Positions 54,076 to 64,000 of a DNA stretch of 64,000 nucleotides are shown here, piece by piece. This DNA is from Hevea brasiliensis (taxonomy: Eukaryota; Streptophyta; Magnoliopsida; Malpighiales; Euphorbiaceae): contig NC_079493.1 in NCBI RefSeq assembly GCF_030052815.1, positions 61,938,691 through 62,002,690 on the forward strand, given 5' to 3'. A model generated the notes under the pieces. That model was not told the DNA's origin. It saw only the letters and a program-made list of their open reading frames with translations, and made no database searches. A program made the translations under genes and the position numbers. Every line of letters starts with the position of its first letter. Position 1 is the first letter of the stretch.

Positions 54076-57000
54076 TGTGACACCCCTTTCCCGTGTACAG
54101 TATACCCAAGTAAGCAATGTCACACGATGTACCGGCACACTCTAATATACCTTAATTAATTTTTTTATCATGCTTTTGAATATAACTTGTGAAATATAAT
54201 GTATTTGTGCCATTTATCGAAATTTTAATTTATTTGAGGTTCTGAAAATTTTAAAGTAAATCCGGCAGAGTACCGGCTAAAAATGGAGAAAACAGTTCTT
54301 CGGAACCTGTGAAAAACACTTCCAATAACCATATTCAATCATCTCAAACTCCAATATCATCACAAACTCAATATTTTTCAACAACATGTTCTCAATCATC
54401 ATTTCTCAGGGTACTCATATATAAACAACAAATAAATACTCAAATTACTTCCATACATAACCATAAATCTTCATTATTTACATGAACCTCAAAATACATT
54501 ACATAAGTTCATTTACATATGAGAAAATAGAAATTTAGTTACAAAATACCAAAATGACACCTAGTGTCCTACCAATGCACTACAGAAGTTGAGGTGAAAC
54601 GGACACTGTGCAGAACTGCAGGATGAACTCACCCAGTCTGCTATCTACTGGGCTCACGATCTGTACCTCCAGAACCTACACGTGGCAAAAGCAACGCGCT
54701 AAGCAATAATGCTTAGTGGTGCAATAATAAAATAAAAGAAATAGCAAGAAAACAAATATGTAGTGAATGTATATGTTTTATTCGTTTTGAATTTGTACAT
54801 CATTACTTTGTCCACTTTCATTCATTTGGTTGCCCAAGTAACCTACACTAGACGACTGGACTGGATAAACGGGTAAACTGGCACTGGGTGTCAAGTACCT
54901 CGGGCCGTCACACCATCGGTCACATATGCATCTCCCGGTGTGCAACAGAACAACTAACAAGCTGTAAATAATATCAGGCACAAGGCCAAATCTCAATGCA
55001 AGGTCAGAATGGCTAAAAGCCATAAAATCACAGAATGGCATAATGCCATGTGCAGTACTGCTAACTGAACCCTATTGTCATGCCAAACAATCCAAACCAA
55101 TCTTGTTATGTATACTAGGGCATTTGATACTTTTGAATTCTTCAATTTTTGAATTTCAAGTTTTGGTGTCACTATTCACCTCATTGGTCAACAAAAATGT
55201 TGACTTTTAGATAGAAAATAGGTACATTGGTTTTAATACTCCCAATGTACCACATTTTACATTTAAAACTTGTTGGGATTGATCACCCATACCATTTCTA
55301 AACTTAAAACCAAGAGGGCAGAATTTTCAGTTTTTGAAGCCTAACTTTATTGTTCCATTAAGCACTGTTGCAGTGGGAATTTGAGGAAATGGTAAACATG
55401 AAAATTGTTCCTTATTTTGTCTAGTTGAATTTCTTTTTTTAAATCACTCCATTTGGAGTTTTGTAGCTCCAGATATGGTCCAAAAACCACAGCTGGCCGG
55501 ATTAGAAAAAACTGCAGAATTACCAAATTTACAGTACCATGAACAGTGACTGTGGCTGCCATTTGGGTTAGGTTCTGGTCATAATTTGGGGTAGGTTTCT
55601 TCATGAAAGTTGTTTGTCTATGTCTTAACTTATTTCTGTAAAACGTTCAGGTCAATTGACCATTTCTACAGTGAGTTATGGACAAATGAACAGTTACTGT
55701 TCATTTGGTTATTCTGCAGAATTGGCTTGCAGGGTACCCGGATTGGTGCCAACTTTTGGTCCTCTTGCTTTGGTCTTTTGGGCATGGTTTCTTTAGGAAA
55801 AATGTGCCATTATAAGTCTAGTTTCATGTCTAATTGGCCAAACACCAATTGAACCTACACAGCTAAATGGCTGTCCAAGTGGGCTGGAATCACAGCCTCA
55901 TTGCTGCTGTCACTAGGCAGCCTATACATTTCACTTTGCCATGCATTAGTTCAGTTCAAATTATGATTAACTTGCCTCAAATGGTCACTAATTGACCATT
56001 AGAATGTCCATTAATCATTTCATAAGCCAAGTCTAATTTTTCATTCCCAAAACCCTAATTTTCCCTTTTAATTCACCCATACACCTAGTTAAGCACTTTC
56101 ATTAATTATATATGTGTATATACACCTTAAATACAATCTCTAATTCATTCTAAGTCCATTAAAACCATCAAAAACACTCCATCATTGTTCCTTCCTTAGG
56201 GCTGCCGAAATTAATGGTAGGCATACACACAAATTTGGTTCATTTAATTCACAAATTCATGTTGATTTCAAGTCCCTAACATGGAAAATAAGGGTTTTAA
56301 GTAGATAGGTGCACTAACCTTAATTTAGCCAAGTCTCTTTCTTGCCAACTTCAAGATTCTTGCTTCCTTTTACTTCCAAGCACTCTAGCTAGGGTAGATA
56401 TTAAGTTTTTATGAAGATGATTATGGGAAATATGGTGAGATTTTAAGGAAATTTAAGCTTAAAGGGAGTAACAATGGTGGAAAGCTTTGGAAAAGGAAGA
56501 GCTACGACAGAAATGAGGAAGAAGCTGCTGGAATTGGTTTTATTTTTGTCCCATTTTATGTCATTTTTGTCCCTTTAATTTATTTGTCAAATGATGATTG
56601 GGTGGAGCTTTTTAAATGACATCACATTATGTCATAAATGAGCCCTTTTTTTTGATTTTTTTTTCTTTTCATCACTACTCAATTTCAATTTAATTTTTAG
56701 TAATGTTTATTCATATTTTATATTATAATAATTATTTACTCAACTGGAAAAGTCGGCCAAAAATCACCTCTGAAGGCGAAATGACCAAAATGCCCTCCGT
56801 TTGGCTTAACGGGTCAAAATTGTCTGTACCGATTGAAAAATTTTCCTAAATATTTTCTTGGCATTCTAATGCCATAGGAACCTCAATGACCCTTCTCTGG
56901 AGTCCCAAAAATTATTTTATGAATTTTCTCTCGGGTCTAGGGCTCCTAGTTGCGAGAACCGCAACTTCCCTCTGGGTTACCCATTTCTTGGGCACCGGCT

Positions 57001-57179
57001 CGTTTAACTTGGTTGAATTTTATTTCGAAAATTTTTGCTAAATTTTTCTTATTAATATTTGAGTTAATTATGGTTCCTGACTTTAGTTTAAATATTTTTC
57101 CGAACGTTCTAGCTGTCCGGACTGACACCGGTCACCGGAACAGTAGAATGTACAGAGTTGCTACCAGGAGGGTGTTACA
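54076..57179 (-). repeat. TekA 5' LTR (3,104 bp)
   Basis: Minus-strand TGTAACACCCTCCTGG (57,179) to GGGGTGTCACA (54,076), followed on the right by the AACAC target copy. Nearly identical to 21,865-24,970. No coding frame. Confidence 0.93.
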
Positions 57180-57184
57180 AACAC

Positions 57185-59160
57185 CCTCACTTTAGCCAGT
57201 CCATACATTCTACTGTTCCAGTGACTAATGTCAGCCCGAACAGCCAGAATATCTGGAACCATATTTAGACTAGAGTGAGTAGTCATAAATAGCCTAAATA
57301 ATATCAAGAAAAATTGAGAAAAAAATTTTAGAAATAAAATATATTAAGTTTAAATCAGCCGTAGCCCTAGTGATGGGTAACCTAACAAAAAGTTGCTGTG
57401 AAAGCAGCTAGTAGCCCTAAACCCGAGGGAAATTCTGTGAAATAATTTTTGGGATACCAGAGAATAGTCATTGAGATTTTGATGGCATTAGAATGCCAAG
57501 AAAATGCTTAGAAAATTTTATCAATCGGTACAGACAATTTTAGCTCATTAAGCTAAACGAAGGGTATTTTGGTTATTTCGCCTTCAAAAATGATTTTTGA
57601 TTGACTTGTCCATTTAAGTGGGTGAATTATATGACATAAAATATAAATCAATATTTGTGAGAAAATAATTAAAAATAAGTAAAAGAAATGAGAAAAGAAA
57701 ATGAAATTTAAAATGAATTATTATTATATAAGCCATGATGCCATAAAGCGTAAAAATTTAAAATTTTCCAACAAATAAACTTTAGCCAATGGGAAATTAC
57801 CAAGCCTTTTAAAAGGATAAAAACTAAATAAAATGAGATAAAAAAGAAAAAAAAATTCTGCCCATCTTCCTTTCTTGTTCGGCAGCCACTCTCTCTCTGC
57901 CTCCATTAAAGCTCTCTCATCTCTCTCTCCCAAACCATGATTTCTCACCATAAAATGCTAAGTCCCCTTCAATAAAACTTGTCTACACCACTTGCTAAAG
58001 TGTTTGGCTACCAAAAATTAAAGAGAAAGTGAAGTTTGAAGCTTGGGAAAATTATGCTCACAAGGTTAGTGTCCAATCTCTCATTTCTCTCTCTAAATTC
58101 ATGCATAGGGACTTAATTTGAGTTAAAAATTGAGAGAAATTTGAATGAAATTTGCGTGTATGAAAACCCTCAATTTCGGCATCCTTGTTTAGGTTAGGGT
58201 TTTGATGGTTTTCTTTGAATTAAATTGGTATACTAGCTGCCCTTGACATGAATTTCATGATTAAAACATGAATTGTAGGTGTAATGCAAGAATTGAAATT
58301 TGAGAATTTGGGGTTTTGAGCAAAATTAGGGTTTTGCTCATGTGATGGTTGATGAACATTTTAAAGGTCAATTAGTGACCATTTAGTAAGGTTTAGCCAT
58401 AAAATGAGGCAATTTGTGGCATTAGATTGTGTGTTGGGTAGGCTGCCCTTTGTGATCAATTCTGGACCACTAGAGTCTAGTGTGTTTGGAGAGCCTTAAC
58501 TGAACTTGTGTAGCTCCAATTGGTGTAAGGCCAATTGGAGGTGAAATTAGACACATAATGCAACATTTTTAGTGAAGAAACAATGCCCAGAAAACTAACT
58601 TAGGTTGACCTAAAAATTAACCTAATCCGGATAACACATAAACTGCCCTGGAAAAATGACCAAATAAACAGTATTTGTTTAATTGGTTATAACTCAGTGT
58701 AAAAATGTCCAATTAACCTGAATTTTATATCAATGAAAATATTAGACAATTTGGAAAAACTTTAATGAAGAACACAAACCCAAATTTTGATCATAACCCA
58801 TCTGAAATGTTAGCCAAAGTCAGGACATCAAAACTATCCCAACCATTTCTGCCCAGAAATTTTGGGTAGAAGTCAATCCGGCCAGCCTTAGAGAAATTAG
58901 CACAACATGAGCTACAAAGCCCCAAATGGAGTGATTCTAAATAATGAATTAAAGAAGACACAATAAGGAACAATTTTGATGATGAGAAGTTTGCCAAATT
59001 TTTACTGTAGCAATGACCAATGAAACAGTAAACATAAGGCATGAAATCTGAAAATTTGAAATAGCATTAAATGAGTTTTGAAATTGAATTTGCAATAAAT
59101 GCCAACATGTGTAAAATGCAAAAATATTTTGAATCGCTGACAAATTATTTATTTCAACCA
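57185..59160 (+). repeat. Tekay-like LTR, 5' part (first 8 bp at 21,857-21,864)
   Basis: With TekA and its target copy removed, TGTAACAC (21,857-21,864) joins CCTCACTTTAGCC (57,185). The sequence shares the TACATTCTACTGTTCC block, the GATGGGTAACC block (~57,373) and the GGGTATTTTGGTTATTT motif with other Tekay-like LTRs. It may be the 3' LTR of the element at 20,001-21,856. It ends around 59,160, where minus-strand LTR sequence takes over; the edge is approximate. Confidence 0.7.
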
Positions 59161-61964
59161 CAATTTATCAAACTATGCATAATTTAAAGGGCGTTGCCAA
59201 TAATTCACACAGTTGAACCCATGACCCAAAATTCAAATAGATGCTGTGTTGCACACCATGACATTTCAAACTCTCCTAATAACCAAGGCTAAAAGGGAGG
59301 AACAAAGACTAGCTAATATATATGAGTACTCATTCAAACTCTTCCCCAATTGGCAAGCCAGAGAGGAAGGAACTCACCCGATCTAGTGAAGAAGATATCT
59401 CACTAGACAAGCTAATGAGAATTCACAACATATATTGCCATGTCAACTGTGGTTTCAAATCATATTCAAAACAGTTTCTATTTACAAAGTGTTTACAAAC
59501 CATTAACACATTGAATCATCATAAATTCATACTCAACGTTGGCAACACATCAAACTTAAAATTTACAATCCTCAAAACCATGCAAAAAATTCTTAAATGC
59601 ATAAGAAAATGTATATTTAAATTATATAATTTCATTCAATAAGTTAAATTCTCAACACAACAAAATCATAAGTCATAAAATAAACTTGTTCAAATCAATT
59701 TAGAAGTGAAAAGTAACCAAATAATTAGTTGTACACAAACCTTATACGAGTCACCTCTTGACCTTGACTTGATCTCTGGGGTTTTTTTTTCGGTATTATT
59801 TTCCACTGAAACACACAGTTTCACAATGTTTCAGTATCACAATTTATCATAACTCCAAAAATAATTTCAAATCTACTTATACCTAGCTTTAATATGCTAA
59901 ACTTGACGTTCTTTAAAATTTGTATTTCGAGGTTACTATTCATAATACTATTCAAGTCAATTTGTTGACTTTCTAATACTTAATAGTTATGGAAATTCTA
60001 ATTTCACCCACATACCACATTTTGGTTATCTAATTTATTGGTTTTGGTTTTTTTCTCACATCTTAAGTCTTTTAGGCACAAATTTCAAATTTTCAGTTTT
60101 GGTATCCTATTTTGCACTATTCCATTGGTCATGTTGCTGTTAGAATTTGGCTAAGTTTTCTTCATAGAAGTTGTTCCTTATTGTCTTAACATTATTTCCC
60201 TTTTTGAATCATTCCATTAGGAGTTTTGTAGCTCAATTTATAGCCATTTGAATATGGCTGGCTGAATTGGTCTAACCCCGATTTTCTGGGCACTAATTTG
60301 GTTCTAGCAGTTTTAGGTCACTAACTTTGGGTGGCTAAATAACTTGGTTAAGGGCATAATTTGGACTTGTGTTCTTCATGAAAGTTGTAGGGCTATGTCT
60401 TAGCTTTCTACTGGTAAAATTTCAAGTCATTTAAACCTGCCTAGCCCAAGTTATGGCAAAATGAACAAACACTGTTCATTTGGTCATTTTTGTACAGGGC
60501 AGAACACCCAATTCCAGATTTGGTCAATTTTTTCACTAGGTTTTGGTCACTTTCTGGGCATGATCCCTAAATGAAAAATATGCCATTTTGTGTCTAGTTT
60601 CATTCCCAATTGGCCTCACACCAATTGGATTGATAAATTTTAAATTTTCATCCCTGAAAGGGACCTTGGTCATGCTGCCTGTATAATGACCATATGCAAT
60701 CCGAATTTCAATTTGGTTCTAACACTTCCTACACATCACAATTGGTCATACATGACCATTTTTCAACTTAGGCAAGGTTAAACACATCATTTGGCTAATT
60801 CTCACATTTTTCTCTTCCAAACTCTAGGTGCCAAAACCCTAATTCTTCAATAGCTTCAAATCATGAACTCAAAGCGTATAAAAATTGTCTACACTCTCAA
60901 TCAAACTTGCCTACATAGTTTATTGCATCCAAACCCATCAAATCCTATTCATCTCTAACATGGACGAATTTCATGGGTTGCTATACATGCATCTTTTTTT
61001 TTTCATTTGTTTCTACAATAATTCATCCACATGAACTCAACTTCAAGCATTTATACTAAAGAAAGAGATTTGATTAACTTACCTCAAATTATGAATTGTC
61101 TACTTCTTCAAATCTCCTTCCTTTCCTCTTCTTTCACTTTCAACTATCAACCTAAGATGAAATTTCAATATTTAGTGTTAAGGATTATGAAGATCATGAA
61201 GGAAAGTAAGGTTTTGGTGAGCTTTTAAGGTATGTTAATAGAGAAAAAATGAGAGAGTTAGGGAGAGAAGATGGGGTGGCACTGTAGGAAGATGAAGACC
61301 GAATGAGTTTTTTTTTTTTCTTTTCTTTTATGTGTTTTTAATCTAATTTAATTCACAATTATCCAATAATTTCAAATTTTTAATTATTAAGTTTATTAAA
61401 CTTTTTCAATTTTTCACTTTTTCAACCTTTTTTCTTTTTTCCTTTTTCTTTAGTTCTTTAATTTAATTCTTGATCTCAAAATTTTATTTTCTCCGATTTT
61501 ATTTGACAGTTAGGTCAGGAGTCAACTCTAGCGGTTAATTGACCAAATTGCCCCTTGTCGGTTTGACCCGGTTTGCAAATAATTCAATATTTCTTTCGGA
61601 TCCCTGATCTAATTATTTGACCGGCTTAACAATTCTTTTTTGTGATTTTCTCTTTTCCACTGTGTTCGCAATAGTCCTAAAGACCGCGACATCACATTTT
61701 ACGGTTCGAAATTCGAGTTTAAATCGACCTTGTAGTCTTTCTCGAGAAGGTCACCCATCGCTGTGACTCTCGGCTCATTTAACTTCTTATGTTCTATTTT
61801 TCTTATTTATACTTAATTAATTGACAATTACTAATTATTTGTGTTTAGAACTTATCTAGTTGTCTTAGATGTGGTTCTATTCCCCTTAATTATCCAGACC
61901 GACACCGGTCACCGGAACAGTGAAATATACCAAGCTATGCAAATAGGGGTGTTACACTCTCATC
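59160..61964 (-). repeat. Tekay-like LTR, minus, missing its 3' end
   Basis: Minus strand starts TGTAACACCCCTATTTGC at 61,964. Shares blocks with 16,522-20,000 (ACTGTTCCGGTGACCGGTGT near 61,905; GGGGCAATTTGGTCAATT near 61,545; the GAGTACTCAT region near 59,325). Lacks the last ~700 bp of that LTR type. No coding frame is credible; a 106-codon frame at 59,322 is an A/T-rich chance ORF. Confidence 0.72.
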
Positions 61965-62423
61965 TTCCCTCTCCCTCCATTAATCTTCATCCTCCAAAAA
62001 ACCACTCCATTTAACCAAAAAACCACTAGCTTGCTTCACTAAAATTAATCCTTACAATTAGAGCTAGCTTGAGGCAGCAACAAGGAAGAGAAAAGAAAGA
62101 GTTTTAGAAGCTTAGAAATTCCATCAAACAAGGTTAGTGCATATATTTCTTTCCTTCCTTCCTATCTTTTGTTAGGAAAGCTAAATTGAGTTCAATTTGT
62201 TGAAGAATAAAAGAAAATATGTATGTATAACCAACCACAAATTTTGGCAGCTTTAAGTGAGTGATGATTTTGATGATTTAAACAGAATTAAATTGGTTTA
62301 ATGATAGTGTTTGAGGAGTATGTATGGATTAGAGGTTGAAGTCCAAGTGTTATGCACGAGTAGGAAAATTGAAAATTTGGAGTTAGGGTTTGGGCAACAA
62401 ATTTATGATTTTGCTTATGTAGT
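61965..62423 (+). repeat. Tekay-like LTR fragment, plus
   Basis: The pyrimidine-rich CTCTCATCTTCCCTCTCCC start and the following AAGGTTAGTG and TTTTGCTTATGT blocks parallel 57,880-58,340 in the plus LTR. The fragment ends where a CRM-like LTR begins. No coding content. Confidence 0.6.
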
Positions 62424-63105
62424 TGATGTGAACCCTCAAGCAATTGGTAACTTGAAAACTCACATTCAAGAATTAAAGGAACAATATGGAAAGCACCAAA
62501 TCAAGATGTATGAAATTGATTCTTTGAACTAACACAATCAAATTGCTATGTAATTCAAAGAAAATATCAGAAATGAGATTCTTGACCTAATTCATATGGA
62601 AAATGAATAAACCAAGAATATTATGCACATTAAACCTTGTAAGATAGAAATCTCAGCAAGCTAATGAGCTTCACAAGAACAAAGGCAACAGCCAATTTAC
62701 TCACTAATGGAGTAGAAACAATCTTTCATTAATATTCAAAGTGTGTCCTCCACTCTCTCATTACACTTGTTTTTATAGTCTCTTGGCTCCAAAGCTAAAG
62801 ATAAAAATATCCCTACTTTAGTAACAGCTGCAAGGAGATTTAAGTCCAAACAAAAATTAATCTATCAAAAGAATAAAAAATTCTAACAAAAACAAATTTA
62901 ATACAGCAGCAAATAAGGGCATTTAAGTCCAAAAGAGACGTGGTTATAATAGCAAGGAATATTCTTTCAAGAAGGTGCCAGCAGATGCATGTACATGGGT
63001 TGGATCTGGTGCATGCATGTCCACAGGTTATTCCATGTAACCTAATGCTCTACATGACACCTGGTCACTTCCAAGCTTAATTTTGCACCAAATTTAATCC
63101 TTTAT
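62424..63105 (-). repeat. CRM-like LTR D, minus, 5'-truncated
   Basis: Minus-strand copy of the CRM-like LTR, ending TTCACATCA at 62,424. The first ~145 bp of the LTR are missing; at ~63,105 it joins integrase sequence through a duplicated 19-bp filler. The equivalent of the TATA box is mutated (TTTTTATA in plus view near 62,770). Confidence 0.85.
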
Positions 63106-63398
63106 AATTTGAAGCTTGGCTTGTAACTTTCTTCCTTCCTTTGTTGGCTTGACTAGCATATTTGTCATTTTCTTTTCAATTTGAAGCTTGGCTTGTTCAT
63201 GAAATTTCTTCACCAATTCTACTTTTATTTTTCTATCTAAACTAGTAAGCTCATTCACAAGCAAAGGTAAAAATCCAAAGGAGTTAAAGGATTGAAACCA
63301 TACACAATTTCAAATGAAGAATAGCCAGTAAAAGAATGCATATTTCTATTGTATGCAAATTCAACAAGTGGAATGCAATCTTCCCATGATTTCAAATT
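63106..63398 (-). pseudogene. CRM-like integrase fragment
   Basis: Minus-strand frames give [33 protein letters not shown] and the following Lys-rich block, matching 13,070-13,345 of the plus-strand copy. Catalytic residues are not included. It is bounded by a filler duplication (63,106-63,124) on one side and a CAAATTT microhomology junction (63,393-63,399) on the other. Confidence 0.83.
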
Positions 63399-63418
63399 TA
63401 TGATTTTGCTTATGTAGT

Positions 63419-64000
63419 TGATGTGAACCCTCAAGTAATAGGTAACTTGAAAACCCACATTCAAGAATTAAAGGAACAATATGGAAAGCACCAAATCAAA
63501 ACGTATGAATTTGATTCTTTGAACCAGCACAATCAGATTGCTGTGTAATTCAAAGAAAATATCAGAAAGGGGATTCTTGACCTAATTCATATGCAGAATG
63601 AATAAACCAAGAATATTACGCACATTAAACCTTGCAAGATAGAAATCTCAGCAAGTTAATGAGCTTCACAAGAACAAAAGCAACAGCCAATTTACTCACT
63701 AATGGAGCAGAAATAATCTTTCATTAATATTCAAAATGTGTCCTCCACTCTCTCATTACACTTGTATTTATAGTCTCTTGGCTCCAAAGCTAAAGACAAA
63801 AATATCCCTACTTTAATAACAGCTGCAAGGAGCTTTAAGTCCAAACAAAAATTAATCTATCAAAAGACTAAAAACTCCTAACAAAAAGCAAATTTAATAC
63901 AGCAACAAACAAGAGCATTTAAGTCCAAAAGAGAGATGGTTATAACAGCAAGGAATATTCCTTCAAAAAGTTGCCAACAGATGCATGTCCATAGGTTATT
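63419..64000 (-). repeat. CRM-like LTR E, minus, cut by the window edge
   Basis: Second minus-strand LTR copy, preceded by a 26-bp repeat of the flank of LTR D (63,393-63,418 equals 62,398-62,423) instead of a primer-binding site. It keeps the TATTTATAG-type TATA block near 63,770. It differs from LTR D at several percent of positions by eye. Confidence 0.87.

Larger units (their letters stand above)
21865..57179 (-). mobile_element. TekA: Tekay-like Ty3/gypsy element hosting a nest of insertions
   Basis: A minus-strand element with 3' LTR 21,865-24,970, polypurine tract, pol end 24,971-25,187, then (beyond an inserted element) integrase to gag 49,549-53,948, primer-binding site and 5' LTR 54,076-57,179. 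Target duplications AACAC lie at 21,860-21,864 and 57,180-57,184. LTRs of 3,106 and 3,104 bp are very similar by eye, so the insertion is fairly young. The C-terminal chromodomain-like block and long LTRs fit the Tekay/Del chromovirus clade. The ORFs carry several stops, so it is no longer autonomous. Confidence 0.92.

Noticed and set aside
59322..59642. 106-codon frame as a possible host gene
   Set aside because: Lies within a minus-strand LTR homologous to 16,522-20,000, where the frame is not conserved.

Overview
The window looks like repeat-dense plant nuclear heterochromatin, probably from a eudicot. It is built almost entirely of long-terminal-repeat (LTR) retrotransposons plus one endogenous plant pararetrovirus locus. 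Evidence is the repeated tRNA-iMet primer-binding sites (TGGTATCAGAGC), the chromovirus-type and copia-type pol domains, 5-bp target-site duplications and very A/T-rich DNA. I found no host protein-coding gene, tRNA, rRNA or CRISPR array that I can defend. The species cannot be fixed from this sequence.

Left part (1-21,856). 1-2,275 is a decayed minus-strand Ty3/gypsy pol-gag remnant interrupted by a 495-bp TRIM element with a partly inverted internal structure. 2,276-4,867 is the 5' end (LTR, leader with 146-bp tandem repeats, gag start) of a plus-strand CRM-like gypsy element. It is cut by two head-to-head pieces of a Caulimoviridae-type (florendovirus-like) endogenous pararetrovirus that meet at a 65-bp AT microsatellite (4,868-9,683). 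After a composite junction, 10,153-14,176 is a second, internally deleted CRM-like element with both LTRs (the right one truncated). 14,177-20,000 holds two minus-strand gypsy fragments, the second with a 3.5-kb Tekay-like LTR. 20,001-21,856 is the LTR tail and gag of a plus-strand Tekay-like element.

Central nest (21,865-57,179). Four elements can be resolved, each with exact 5-bp target duplications. TekA (minus, LTRs 3,106 and 3,104 bp, TSD AACAC) contains TekB (plus, 25,188-49,548, LTRs 3,929 and 3,927 bp once insertions are removed, TSD TGGTT). A Ty1/copia element (minus, 28,115-37,468, TSD GTATG) sits in the 5' LTR of TekB. A 3,586-bp TekA-like solo LTR (minus, 44,279-47,864, TSD TATCG) sits in its 3' LTR. 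TekA itself landed 8 bp into another Tekay-like LTR.

Right part (57,185-64,000). Truncated plus and minus Tekay-like LTRs are followed by a minus-strand CRM-like LTR/integrase fragment duplicated with a 995-bp period through a 7-bp microhomology.

The elements form a parasite-on-parasite archive rather than a pathway. Most coding regions carry stops, frameshifts or domain losses, several of the stops being CAG-to-TAG. The most interesting signals are a 75-bp intron-like insertion at the same integrase position in two Tekay-like families, the inverted pararetrovirus pair at an AT repeat, a sense-oriented GGGCATTTTGGTCATTT-like motif shared by unrelated LTR families, and the palindromic TRIM.
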